From: Streptantibioticus parmotrematis
GTDB taxonomy: Bacteria; Actinomycetota; Actinomycetes; Streptomycetales; Streptomycetaceae
Reading direction: 5' to 3'
Length of the DNA stretch: 64,000 nucleotides
Assembly (NCBI RefSeq): GCF_019890615.1
Contig: NZ_JAINVZ010000023.1
Coordinates: 1-64,000, forward strand
In this document: positions 26,726 to 35,642 of the stretch, one piece after another
Position numbering within the stretch: the stretch's first letter is position 1
Layout of the letters: each line of letters begins with the position of its first letter
Translations under genes and position numbers: made by a program
Notes under the pieces: model-generated
What the model saw: the letters and a program-made list of their open reading frames with translations, nothing else
Database searches by the model: none
Told to the model about the DNA's origin: nothing

Positions 26726-27165
26726 GACCGCGCCAGGCCCTTCGTTCGCGACACACCACACTTTTCGTAAACAAACGGCAAAATAGCCGCAAATCAGACA
26801 AACGCCCTTGACCTGACCCAACTGCCCTGCCAATGTGGGGGTCCTGGCACCGCGATCGGTACGAACGCAAGATCGCATCCGGCGCGGAGAGCACATTCGC
26901 CAGTTGTGGTGGTCGACGCATCACGCGTCCGAGTCCGACAGACGCACCTGCGCGTCCGGGGCGAACCGCCGGGGCCCATCCCCGCCCCCGTCGCTCCGTA
27001 GGTCGCACTCCCCTTCCGGTACGGGGGCCGGCGCACGTCCTCGCGGCGCACGCCGAACGCCGGCGTACGTACGTCATCGCCGGCCCGCCCCTCGTCACGT
27101 GTCCGGGCCCGTCCGCGCCCGATCGGCGGTCGGGGCCCGTGAGCCTCCCGTTAGGCAGCCCTCCC
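26726..27165. other. 440-bp intergenic leader before the exopolysaccharide operon
   Basis: No gene is seen. The first 80 bp are unusually AT-rich for this genome (around 26757-26800, including CGGCaaaataGCCG at 26776-26789). A possible promoter is TTGACC (26808-26813) with CAATGT (26831-26836) 17 bp on. The remaining 320 nt to ATG 27166 are GC-rich with several local inverted repeats, for example GGGGCCCATCCCC near 26971-26983. The long leader could hold an RNA regulator, but I cannot identify one. Confidence 0.5.
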
Positions 27166-27996
27166 ATGAGCACGCCCCTGCCCTCCCACGCGGTCCAGCG
27201 CGCCGCGCACGACGGCCGGCCGCTGCGCCGCGCGAGCGACCGCGTCGCCGAGCACCAGCCGCTGCGTCGCGCGACCGACGCCGCCGTGATCCGACGCACC
27301 GTCAGCCTGGTCATCCCCGCCCACAACGAGGCCCGCAACGTGCCGTGGGTCTTCAACCAGATCCCGTCCTGCGTCGACGAGGTGATCCTCGTGGACGGCG
27401 GCTCCGACGACGCCACGGTGCGGATGGCCGCGCACTGCCTGCCGACCGTGCGCAGCATCCAGCAGGACGGCCCGGGCAAGGGCGCCGCGCTGCGCACCGG
27501 GTTCCGGGCGGCCACCGGCGAGTACGTGGTGATGATGGACGCGGACGGCAGCATGTGGCCCGGCGAGATACCGCACTACCTGCACTTCCTCGACAACGGC
27601 TACGACTTCGTCAAGGGCTCCCGGTTCATCGCGGGCGGCGGTTCGCTCGACCTGACACGCGTCAGGTCGCTGGGCAACCAGCTGCTGCTCACCGTCGTCA
27701 ACCGCGTCTACCACGCCACCCTCACCGACCTGTGCTACGGCTTCTGTGCCTTCCGGCGCAGCTTCCTCGACGAACTCGACCCGCGTTCCGCCGGGTTCGA
27801 GATCGAGGCGGAGCTGATCGCGCACGCGCTGCGCTCCGGACTGCGGGTCGCGGAGGTGCCGAGCCTCGAACTTCCCCGCCGCAGTGGGCGTTCGCATCTC
27901 CACGCGGTCTCCGACGGCCGCCGGGTGCTGCGCACCCTGATCGCCGAACGCCCCGGCGCCCGGCGCTCCTCCCCCCTGGGGGCGGGGAAGCGATGA
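27166..27996 (+). CDS. GT2 family glycosyltransferase (polyprenyl-phosphate sugar transferase-like)
   Basis: A 276-residue protein from ATG 27166; no strong ribosome site is visible and GTG 27139 is an alternative. After a basic N-terminal tail of about 45 residues there is a GT-A fold: VSLVIPAHNEARNVPWVF, VILVDGGSDDATV, GPGKGAALRTGF and the metal-binding DXD in VVMMDADGSMWPGEI. It ends with a basic tail and lacks membrane segments. It resembles dolichol-phosphate mannose synthase-like enzymes that load a sugar on a lipid phosphate. It is first in a five-gene overlapping operon (ATGA junction with the next gene). Confidence 0.88.
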   Translation: MSTPLPSHAVQRAAHDGRPLRRASDRVAEHQPLRRATDAAVIRRTVSLVIPAHNEARNVPWVFNQIPSCVDEVILVDGGSDDATVRMAAHCLPTVRSIQQDGPGKGAALRTGFRAATGEYVVMMDADGSMWPGEIPHYLHFLDNGYDFVKGSRFIAGGGSLDLTRVRSLGNQLLLTVVNRVYHATLTDLCYGFCAFRRSFLDELDPRSAGFEIEAELIAHALRSGLRVAEVPSLELPRRSGRSHLHAVSDGRRVLRTLIAERPGARRSSPLGAGKR

Positions 27997-29348
27997 CCGG
28001 CCCCGGCCGACGCGCTCCGGCGGCCTGCCCCGGCCTCGCCGCCCGCGACTCGCTCTACACCCCCGCCCACGTCGTGGACGTGGACCTGGAGGCGCCCGGT
28101 GAGCCCCGCTCGCCCGGCGGGGCCAGGACCGACGCGCCGGGCGGACGCGTGTTGGCGTTGGTGCGGCTGCACGGGCACCCGCTCGGACTGGTCAGCGTCG
28201 ACGGTGACTTCACGGACACCGTGCGGCTCGGCCTCGCGCTGGCCGACGCCGCCCATCGCCACCTGGCCGCACCGCTCGCACCGCGGGTCGTGCGCCGGGC
28301 CGCACCGCCACGACTCCACGGGACGGCGGGCGCGCCCGCCGTCAGCGTGGTCGTCGCCACCCACGACCGGCCCTGGATGCTGCGGCGGTGCCTCGACTCG
28401 TTGCTGCGCTGCGACCACCCCTCGTACGAGGTGATCGTGGTCGACAACGCCCCCGCCGACGACGCCACCCGACAGCTGGTCGAAGACCGGTACCGGGACC
28501 GGGTGCGCTACCTGACCGAGCCGGTGCCGGGTCTCGGCCGGGCCCACAACCGCGGGCTCGCCGTGGCCCGCGGCCGCATCTGCGCCTTCACCGACGACGA
28601 CACCCTGGCCGACCCCGGCTGGCTGTCCGCGCTCCAGGACGCCTTCGACGACCCGGCGCACCGAGAAGGCAATGGCGGCGGCCCCGGCTGCGTGACCGGG
28701 CTGATCCTGCCCGCCGAGCTGGAGACGCCCGCGCAGTCCGCGCTGGAACGGCACGGCGGCTTCGGCAAGGGCTTCACCCCGCGCGCCTGGTCGCTGCGGG
28801 ACCCGCCGCCCGATCCGCTCTTCCCGTTCACCGCCGGGCGGTTCGGCTCCGGCGCCAACATGGCGTTCCGCACCGACGTCCTGCGTTCCCTCGGCGGCTT
28901 CGACCCGGCGACCGGCACCGGGACCCCCGCCCGCGGCGGCGACGACCTCCTGGCGTTCTTCCAGGTGATCCGTGCCGGGCACCGCGTCGTCTACCAGCCG
29001 GACGCCGTCATCTGGCACCGCCACCGCCGCACCGACGACGCTCTGGCCGCCCAGGCGTTCGGCTACGGCGCCGGGTTCGGCGCGTTCCTCGCCGCCGCGG
29101 TCCGGCACCGTCCCGGCACGCTGCCCGCTCTGCTGCGCCGCCTGCCGCGCGGCGTCGCCCACGCGGCGGCCAGGGCCCGGGCGCGCGCGGCCGCCGACGG
29201 TCCGTTGCCCGGACCGGCGGACGCCGCCGTGCTGACCCGCCTGGAACTACGGGGGCTGCTGTACGGGCCGTTCGGCTACCTGCGCAGCGTGCTCGCCGCC
29301 CGCCGCGCCGACCGTCTCCCCCGCTCCCCGGACCCGGTGGGTGCGTGA
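27993..29348 (+). CDS. GT2 family glycosyltransferase with extra N-terminal domain
   Basis: 451 residues from ATG 27993, overlapping the previous stop by 4 bp. Residues 1-105 form a separate domain without motifs I know. Residues 108-370 are GT2: VSVVVATHDRPWMLRRCLDSLL, VIVVDNAPADD, and metal-binding FTDDDTLADPGWL. A later acceptor-site region reads FGSGANMAFRTDVLRSLGGFD, followed by RGGDDLLAFFQVIRAG. The C-terminal 90 residues are Ala and Arg-rich. It probably adds a sugar to the growing repeat unit on the cytoplasmic face. The stop overlaps the next start (TGATG). Confidence 0.88.
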   Translation: MTGPGRRAPAACPGLAARDSLYTPAHVVDVDLEAPGEPRSPGGARTDAPGGRVLALVRLHGHPLGLVSVDGDFTDTVRLGLALADAAHRHLAAPLAPRVVRRAAPPRLHGTAGAPAVSVVVATHDRPWMLRRCLDSLLRCDHPSYEVIVVDNAPADDATRQLVEDRYRDRVRYLTEPVPGLGRAHNRGLAVARGRICAFTDDDTLADPGWLSALQDAFDDPAHREGNGGGPGCVTGLILPAELETPAQSALERHGGFGKGFTPRAWSLRDPPPDPLFPFTAGRFGSGANMAFRTDVLRSLGGFDPATGTGTPARGGDDLLAFFQVIRAGHRVVYQPDAVIWHRHRRTDDALAAQAFGYGAGFGAFLAAAVRHRPGTLPALLRRLPRGVAHAAARARARAAADGPLPGPADAAVLTRLELRGLLYGPFGYLRSVLAARRADRLPRSPDPVGA

Positions 29349-32300
29349 TGCCGATGGCCTCGCGCACCGCTCCCCCGGCGCCGCCGCAGGGCGCCACGCC
29401 CGCGCGGTCCTACCCGGCCGTGCTGCGCGGGCGGGTGCGCGCCGCGCTGTCGTACGAGCCGCTGCTGCGCAACGGCCATGTCCTGACGCTCAGTTCGCTC
29501 ATGACCGCGGGGCTCGGCGCGATCTTCTGGGTGCTGGCCACCCACTGGTACAGCGCGGCGACCGTGGGTCGCAGCTACGCCGTGATCGCCGCGGTGTCGC
29601 TGCTCGCGGGCGTCGGACAGCTCAATCTCGCCGACGTCCTGGTGCGTTTCGTTCCCACCGCCGGGCGCCACACCCGCCGGGTCGTGCTGCGCTGCTACGG
29701 GGCGTCCCTCGCGTGCACCGCGATGGTGGCCGCGTGCTTCCTCCTCGTGATCCCGGCCGTCACCCCGGGTCTGGACTTCCTGCGCGGGCCGGTCGCCGGT
29801 CCCTGCTTCGTGGCGGCGACCGCCGGGTACGCGCTGTTCATCGTGCAGGACGGCGCGTTGACCGGTCTGCGACGCACCCACTGGGTGCTGGGCGAGAACG
29901 CGTTGTTCGCCGTCGTCAAGACCGCGCTGCTGCCGCTGGCCGCCGGGCTGGTGTTCGCCTCCGGCATCCTGCTGTCGTGGACCGGGGCGCTGGCCGTCTC
30001 CCTGGTCGTGACCAACGTCTACCTGCTGCGCCACGCGGTGCCCGCGCACGAGCGCGCCGGCCCCGAACTCGGCGCGCCGCCCGCCCGCCTGCTGGGGTAC
30101 GCGGCGGCCGACTACGTGGGGGCGTTCTTCCGGCTCGCCGCGTACAACGTGGTGCCGTTGCTGGTCCTGGACGAGCTGGGGGACGCGAAGAACGCCTACT
30201 TCTCGATCGCCTGGGTCATCGCGTACACCCTCTACCTGGCCGCGTACAACATGGGCAGTTCGCTCATCGTGGAGGCGGCACACGCGCCGGAGCGGCTGGC
30301 CGAGCAGGCCCACCGGGTGCTGCGGCACTGCGGCGGGCTGCTGGTGGTGGGCGTGGTGGCCCTCTGGTTCTGCGGGCCGTGGCTGCTGTCGTTCTTCGGC
30401 GCCGCGTACGCGCGGGAGGCGACCGGGCTGCTGCGGCTGCTGGCGCTGTCCGCGCTGCCCAACCTGCTGCTGAACGTGGCCATCGACGTGGCGCGGGCCC
30501 GGCGGCGGCTGGCGTGGGCGGTGGCGTTGCAGGCGGTGCTGTGCGTGCTGGTGCTGGGGCTGACCGCCTGGCTGCTGCCTGTGATGGGACTGAACGGGGT
30601 CGGCGTGGCCTGGCTGGTGACCGAGTGCCTCATCGGCCTCGCGCTGCTGCTGACACTGCCGCGCTGGCTGCCCGCATCCCACGAGGAGACGGTCGCCGGG
30701 CCGCGCGGCGACAGGCCCGGGCGGCCGGAGGCGACCGGGGAGGCACCGGGCACGCTCAGCCTGACCGTCGTCATCTGCGCGTACACGCCGGAGCGTTGGG
30801 ACGACCTCGCCGACGCGGTCCGCTCGGTCCTGGAACAGCAGCACCCGGCCGACGAGATCCTCCTCGTGGTCGACCACTGCCCCGAGCTGGCCGAGCGGGC
30901 GGCGGCGGAACTGCGCGGCGTGCGGGTGCTGGTCAACACCGAACGCCAGGGTCTGTCCGGGGCCCGCAACACCGGTGTGGCCGCCGCCCGTTGCGACGTC
31001 GTCGCCTTCCTCGACGACGACGCGGCGGCCGAACCCGACTGGACGGCGCGGCTGCTGGCCGCGTACCGCGACCCGGCGGTACTGGGCGTGGGCGGCCTGG
31101 TGCGCGCGTGGTGGGAGACCGGGCGTCCGCCGTGGTTCCCGCCCGAGTTCGACTGGGTGGTCGGCTGCTCGTACCGGGGTCTGCCACGCACCCGCGGCGG
31201 CGTGCGCAACCTCATCGGCGCCAACATGTCCTTCCGCCGCGCCCACCTCCTCGCCGCGGGCGGCTTCCGCACCGACCTCGGGCGGGTCGGCACCCGGCCG
31301 CTGGGCTGCGAGGAGACCGAACTGTGCCTGCGCGTCGCCGCCCGCGACCCCGGCTCGACCCTGCTGTACGAACCGGCCGCCGCGGTACGCCACCACGTGC
31401 CCGCCGCCCGCACCACCCGCCGCTACTTCCGGGCCCGTTGCTACGCCGAGGGGCTGTCGAAGGCGGCCGTCGCGCGGCTCGCGGGCCCGCGCAGGGCGCT
31501 GTCCAGCGAACGCGCCTACCTGCGCTCGGCGTTGCCGCGCGCCGTCGTCCGCGCGCTGACCCCGGGCACCGACGCCGGGCCGCGCACCCTGGGCGCGCTG
31601 ACCATGGGCGTCGGCGCCACCGCGCTCGGCTACGCGGTCGGCCGCGTCCGCCGCCCGCACGACGTCCCGTCCGGCGAACGGACCCGACCGCGCTCGCGGG
31701 CACGGCTGTTCGCGCGGATCGCGCTGCCGCTCGCCGTGCTGCTGTGGCTGGTCTCGCTGCGCCACGTCGACCTGGGCGCGATGCGCGACCTCGGCCTGGT
31801 GCAGGTGCTGCCGGTCAGCTACTGGGCCGGTCTCCTGGTGCTCGCCGCCGGGTTCTGCGCCGCGCTGCGGGATCGCCGCACCTCGGGCTGGACGTACGCG
31901 GCGTTCGTCCTGGCGCTCATCGCGTTCCTGCACGCCACCCCCGCGCTGCTCTATCCCGAACTGCGGTACGCCTGGGCCTGGAAGCACGTGGCGGTCACCG
32001 ACGAACTGCTGCGCTACGGCGCCATCCCGCCGTCGTTCGGGCCGCTGGCGGTCTACGCCCAGTGGCCCGGGTTCTTCGCCCTCAACTACCTGGTGCTACG
32101 CGGCACCGGGCTCGCCTCACCGCTGTCGTACGCGTCCTGGTGGCCGGTGTTGACCAACGTCGCCCTGATCGCGCCGCTCCTGCTGCTCTACCGGTCCTTC
32201 AGCCGCAGCCGCAGGCTGGCGTGGGGCGGGGTGTTCGTCTTCTTCTGCTGCTCCTGGGTCGGCCAGGACTACTTCTCGCCGCAGGCGTTCGCATACGTGC

Positions 32301-33535
32301 TGTACGTGTGCGTGATCGCGCTGGTGGTGCGGCGGCTGCCGAGGCCCTGGGCTTCGCGGACCGCACCGGCGGTCGCCTACGCGGGCGACGCGGTGGCCGC
32401 GCGGCACGCCCGCTCCCGCACCGACCGCGAGGGCCGTGCCGTGGGCCGGGGGGCGCAACGGGCGCCGGGAGCAGGGTGGTTGCTCGCGCTGGCCCTGCCG
32501 ATCGGCGCCATCGTCTGCTCGCACCCGCTGACGCCGGTCATGCTGATCGGCACCCTGCTGGCGCTGGCGATACCGCGCCGCAACCGCCGGGTCGTGCTGC
32601 CGGTGCTGCTGCTGACGACCGCGCTGACGCTCGTCTGGGACGCGACCGAGGCACGCTCCTACCTGTCGCAGAACTTCCACGCCATGCTGCTGGGCCTCAC
32701 CCAGCCCGAGGCCAACGCCGGTTCCGGGCTGCTGGGGCTGACCGGGGTCTCCACCGGCCAGGTCGCGGTGGCCTGGGCGGACCGCGTGCTGTCCGGCGGT
32801 GTCCTGCTGCTCGCGGCGCTCGCGCTGCTGGTGCGTCCGGCACTGCGCCGCACCCCGCTGGCCCTGCTGGCGCTGGCGCCGCTGCCGTGGGTGGTCGCCA
32901 ACAGCTACGGCGGCGAGATGATCTTCCGGGTCTACCTGTTCGCGCTGCCCGCGACCGCGTTCGCCACCGCGACGCTGCTGCTGCGTCCGGCACTGACCAC
33001 CGCGGGCGCGGCCGGGTCCGTGCCGCGCGGCAGGCTGGGACGGCTGCGCGGGGCGGGCGTGCCGGTCCTGGTGGTCGCACTGCTGGCGGCACTGTCGCTG
33101 GCGTACTACGGCAAGGAGGACACCAACTACTTCACGCCCTCGGAGACCGCGGCGGCCCAGTGGCTGTACGCGCACGCGCCCCGCTTCTCGCTGATCGTCG
33201 CCGCGTCCGACAACTTCCCCTACGCGTACTCCGATTACGGCTACCACGACCGGCTGTGGCTGGACGAGGCGGCACCGGTCGACCAGCGGCTGCTGCTGCG
33301 CGACCCGGCCACGGAGCTGCGGGTGCTGAGCGGCGGCGGACCCGCCCGGCCGGTCTACCTGATCCTCACCCGGGCCCAGGAGGCGCAGGTCTCCTCGACC
33401 GGCGCGCTGCCCCCGGGCACCGTGCCGAGGATCGAGACCGCGCTCGCCGCCGACCCGGCGTCCTACCCGGTCCTCTACCGGGGGCCGGACGCGATCGTCT
33501 ACCGCGTCCTGCCCGCGTCGGCGGGAGGTCCGTGA
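29348..33535 (+). CDS. Giant flippase-GT2-polytopic membrane fusion protein
   Basis: One uninterrupted 1395-residue frame. Residues about 40-445 form a multi-spanning MATE/Wzx-type flippase (LSSLMTAGLGAIFWVLATHWY onward, about 12 segments). After a charged linker, residues about 471-770 form a GT2 domain (LTVVICAYTPERWDDLADAV, FLDDDAAAEPDW, VRNLIGANMSFRRAHLLAAGG, CEETELCLR). Residues about 784-1250 form a second polytopic membrane region, and the last 140 residues are soluble and probably extracellular (YYGKEDTNYFTPSETAAAQW onward). The last region resembles GT-C glycosyltransferases or Wzy-like polymerases in layout only. It could join synthesis, flipping and polymerisation of a lipid-linked glycan. 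Confidence 0.85.
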   Translation: MPMASRTAPPAPPQGATPARSYPAVLRGRVRAALSYEPLLRNGHVLTLSSLMTAGLGAIFWVLATHWYSAATVGRSYAVIAAVSLLAGVGQLNLADVLVRFVPTAGRHTRRVVLRCYGASLACTAMVAACFLLVIPAVTPGLDFLRGPVAGPCFVAATAGYALFIVQDGALTGLRRTHWVLGENALFAVVKTALLPLAAGLVFASGILLSWTGALAVSLVVTNVYLLRHAVPAHERAGPELGAPPARLLGYAAADYVGAFFRLAAYNVVPLLVLDELGDAKNAYFSIAWVIAYTLYLAAYNMGSSLIVEAAHAPERLAEQAHRVLRHCGGLLVVGVVALWFCGPWLLSFFGAAYAREATGLLRLLALSALPNLLLNVAIDVARARRRLAWAVALQAVLCVLVLGLTAWLLPVMGLNGVGVAWLVTECLIGLALLLTLPRWLPASHEETVAGPRGDRPGRPEATGEAPGTLSLTVVICAYTPERWDDLADAVRSVLEQQHPADEILLVVDHCPELAERAAAELRGVRVLVNTERQGLSGARNTGVAAARCDVVAFLDDDAAAEPDWTARLLAAYRDPAVLGVGGLVRAWWETGRPPWFPPEFDWVVGCSYRGLPRTRGGVRNLIGANMSFRRAHLLAAGGFRTDLGRVGTRPLGCEETELCLRVAARDPGSTLLYEPAAAVRHHVPAARTTRRYFRARCYAEGLSKAAVARLAGPRRALSSERAYLRSALPRAVVRALTPGTDAGPRTLGALTMGVGATALGYAVGRVRRPHDVPSGERTRPRSRARLFARIALPLAVLLWLVSLRHVDLGAMRDLGLVQVLPVSYWAGLLVLAAGFCAALRDRRTSGWTYAAFVLALIAFLHATPALLYPELRYAWAWKHVAVTDELLRYGAIPPSFGPLAVYAQWPGFFALNYLVLRGTGLASPLSYASWWPVLTNVALIAPLLLLYRSFSRSRRLAWGGVFVFFCCSWVGQDYFSPQAFAYVLYVCVIALVVRRLPRPWASRTAPAVAYAGDAVAARHARSRTDREGRAVGRGAQRAPGAGWLLALALPIGAIVCSHPLTPVMLIGTLLALAIPRRNRRVVLPVLLLTTALTLVWDATEARSYLSQNFHAMLLGLTQPEANAGSGLLGLTGVSTGQVAVAWADRVLSGGVLLLAALALLVRPALRRTPLALLALAPLPWVVANSYGGEMIFRVYLFALPATAFATATLLLRPALTTAGAAGSVPRGRLGRLRGAGVPVLVVALLAALSLAYYGKEDTNYFTPSETAAAQWLYAHAPRFSLIVAASDNFPYAYSDYGYHDRLWLDEAAPVDQRLLLRDPATELRVLSGGGPARPVYLILTRAQEAQVSSTGALPPGTVPRIETALAADPASYPVLYRGPDAIVYRVLPASAGGP

Positions 33536-33936
33536 TGCGTGTCGCCGCCCGTCTGCCGCTCGCCGTCGTCTGCTGGATCGGCCCGGCCGCGATGACCCTG
33601 CCCGCCGGATCCGGCCTGCGGATCGCCGCCGTGACGCTCGCCGTGCTGACGGTGCCCGGCGCGGCGGTGGTCCTGCGGATGGCGCCCGAGCGGGCCGCGG
33701 CGGGCCCCGACCCGGTCGGACGACGCACCCGCGGGCTCGTGCTGACCGTCGCGGTGAGCCTGGCCTACGCGGTGCTCGCGGGCCAAGTGCTGCTGCTCCT
33801 GGGCCGGTTCGCTCCGGAACGCGCCCTGATGGCGGCGGCCGCGCTCGGCACGGTGGTGGCCCTGTGGCCCCGGCGGCACGACACGGCCGCCCCCAGCGGA
33901 CAGGAGGCGCGCAGCGGACAGGGGGCGCGGCCATGA
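33535..33936 (+). CDS. Small membrane protein of the exopolysaccharide operon
   Basis: 133 residues from ATG 33535 in a TGATG overlap with the fusion gene. About four hydrophobic segments: LPLAVVCWIGPAAMTLPAG, IAAVTLAVLTVPGAAVVLRM, LVLTVAVSLAYAVLAGQVLLLL and LMAAAALGTVVALW. The C-terminal tail is polar. No family is recognised. The position between the fusion protein and a deacetylase, with overlaps on both sides, implies a role in the same glycan pathway. Confidence 0.75.
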   Translation: MRVAARLPLAVVCWIGPAAMTLPAGSGLRIAAVTLAVLTVPGAAVVLRMAPERAAAGPDPVGRRTRGLVLTVAVSLAYAVLAGQVLLLLGRFAPERALMAAAALGTVVALWPRRHDTAAPSGQEARSGQGARP

Positions 33937-34757
33937 CCCCGGTGCCCGTCTTCCTCTACCACGCGGTGACCGACGATCCGCCCGACTGGATCGCCCCCTA
34001 CGCGGTCACTCCCCGGGTCTTCACCGAGCAGTTGGACCGGATCGCCGACGCGGGGCTGACCGTCGTACCCCTGCGGCGGCTTGTGACCGCGCTGCGCGGC
34101 GGGACCCGACTGCCGCCGCGCTCGGCCGTGTTGACGTTCGACGACGGCTTCGCCGACTTCTACTGGACGGTCACCCCGCTGCTCACCGATCGCGGACTGC
34201 CCGCGACGGTGTACGTCACCACCGGCGCCGTGCACACCCCCGGCACCGGTCCCAACGGCAGCCTGCTGCCGCCCGCCGACATGCTCAACTGGCGCCAGAT
34301 CGGCACGCTCGACACCTTCGGCTTCGAGATCGGCGATCACACCGTCACCCACCCCCAGCTCGACACCCTCTCGGCCCGGCAGGTGTGGCACGAGGTCTTC
34401 GACAGCAAACGCAGGCTGGAGGACGCGCTGAGCCATCCCGTGTACTCCTTCGCCTACCCGCACGGCTACTCCAGCGCCTCGGTGCGCCGCGCGGTCCGCG
34501 AGGCGGGCTACACCTCGGCGGCCGCGGTCGGCAACGCGATCAGCTCCGCGACCGACGATCCGATGCGCATCGCGCGGCTGATGGTGCGCTCCGACACCAC
34601 GGCCGAGGCCTTCACCCGCTGGACCCGCTGCGCCGGCACCCCTGTCGCCCCTCTGCACGAGTCGCTGCGCACCCGGGGCTGGCGGATGTACCGCAGGGCA
34701 CGGGCGGTGGCCGGACGACCGGTCGGCGGCCCGCCCGGCCCGAGCACGCTGGAGTGA
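33933..34757 (+). CDS. NodB-type polysaccharide deacetylase
   Basis: 274 residues from ATG 33933, overlapping the previous stop (ATGA). NodB motifs are complete: LTFDDGFADFYW (catalytic Asp pair), the metal-binding HTVTHPQL, FAYPHGYSS and a C-terminal region with VRREAGY-like AVREAGYTSAAAVG. It begins PVFLYHAVTDDPPDW, typical of the subgroup that deacetylates extracellular N-acetylhexosamine polymers. No signal peptide is visible, so export or a cytoplasmic lipid-linked substrate is an open question. It is last in the operon; the convergent GH16 gene ends 48 bp later. Confidence 0.9.
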   Translation: MTPVPVFLYHAVTDDPPDWIAPYAVTPRVFTEQLDRIADAGLTVVPLRRLVTALRGGTRLPPRSAVLTFDDGFADFYWTVTPLLTDRGLPATVYVTTGAVHTPGTGPNGSLLPPADMLNWRQIGTLDTFGFEIGDHTVTHPQLDTLSARQVWHEVFDSKRRLEDALSHPVYSFAYPHGYSSASVRRAVREAGYTSAAAVGNAISSATDDPMRIARLMVRSDTTAEAFTRWTRCAGTPVAPLHESLRTRGWRMYRRARAVAGRPVGGPPGPSTLE

Positions 34758-34805
34758 ACTTCCATCCTGGACAAGGTATTTGGCGTGCCGTCAGTCCAGC
34801 GTCTC

Positions 34806-35642
34806 TCAGTGCTGCCACACGTCCACCCAGCCCACCGACATCGCCGCCGAGTCGACTCCGGGCGGCGGTGGTGACGGGTAGCCGACCGCGAGGGTGAGCA
34901 GGACCTCCATCGGCACGTGGGGGATCTGCTGCGCCGAGGTCACCCGGAACCGGGGCGTGCCGTCCACGTACCAGGTCAGCGACGTGGGCTCCCAGTCGAG
35001 GGCGAAGACGTGGTAGCCGGCGGGGAAGTCCACCGGACCGTAGTGCCCGGCCGCGGACTGCTCGGTGCCGTCGTGTCCCTTCCAGTGCGTGGTCATCCGC
35101 ACCGTGGTGGTGCTGCCGAGGCCCTCGGCCACGTCGAGTTCGGGCGGTGTGTGGCGGGAGGCGGGCATCAGCCAGAAGGCGGGGAGCATGCCGCCCTGGG
35201 ACGGGATGCGCACGGCGGCGGCGAAGTAGCCGTAGGTGAAGGTGGAACGCGGCGTGGCGTTCCAGGAGTCACGGCCGGTGGAGACCATGCCGGAGGTCCA
35301 CGGGTAGGTGTGGCCGTCGGTGCCCTTGGTGGTGCGTCGCTGCGCGGTGAGGGTGAGCTTTCCGCCGCCCACGGTGACCTGGCCCGGCAGGTACCACTGG
35401 AGTTCGTGGTTGGTGCTGTTGGTGCAGCCCCCGCGGTTCCAGTCGTAGCAGGTGGTCCACTTCGCCGGGTCGAGCCTGCTGCCGCCGAAGTCGTCGGCGA
35501 ACACCTGGTGCCAGTGGCCCGGGGCGGCGGGGGCGGGCGGCGCCGGCGGAGTGGTCGCCGCCGGCGCGCCGCATCCGGCGGCGACCGCCAGCAGGCAGGC
35601 CGCCAGGGCGCGCAGCGCGGGCCGCGCGCGTCGCACGGTCAC
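34806..35642 (-). CDS. GH16 family endo-glucanase-like lipoprotein
   Basis: 278 residues from GTG 35642, which overlaps the upstream gene's TGA (GTGA). It has a basic start, a hydrophobic stretch and a lipobox ending AAGC near residue 24, so it is an exported lipoprotein. The jelly-roll domain has FADDFGGSRLDPAKW and the catalytic GH16 motif PPELDVAEGLG (ExDxxE), with FHVFALDWEPTSLTWYVDG-like text in the second half. It should cut beta-1,3 or 1,4-linked glycans outside the membrane. Facing the exopolysaccharide operon, it may trim or release the product. Confidence 0.92.
   Translation of the reverse strand: MTVRRARPALRALAACLLAVAAGCGAPAATTPPAPPAPAAPGHWHQVFADDFGGSRLDPAKWTTCYDWNRGGCTNSTNHELQWYLPGQVTVGGGKLTLTAQRRTTKGTDGHTYPWTSGMVSTGRDSWNATPRSTFTYGYFAAAVRIPSQGGMLPAFWLMPASRHTPPELDVAEGLGSTTTVRMTTHWKGHDGTEQSAAGHYGPVDFPAGYHVFALDWEPTSLTWYVDGTPRFRVTSAQQIPHVPMEVLLTLAVGYPSPPPPGVDSAAMSVGWVDVWQH

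Noticed and set aside
26915-27060. Resemblance of the glycan-operon leader to a ydaO c-di-AMP riboswitch
   Set aside because: Short strings such as GGGGCGAACCGCC and CCGACAGACGCACCTG recall parts of the consensus, but I could not pair the required stems. It is kept only as a reason to run a covariance search.
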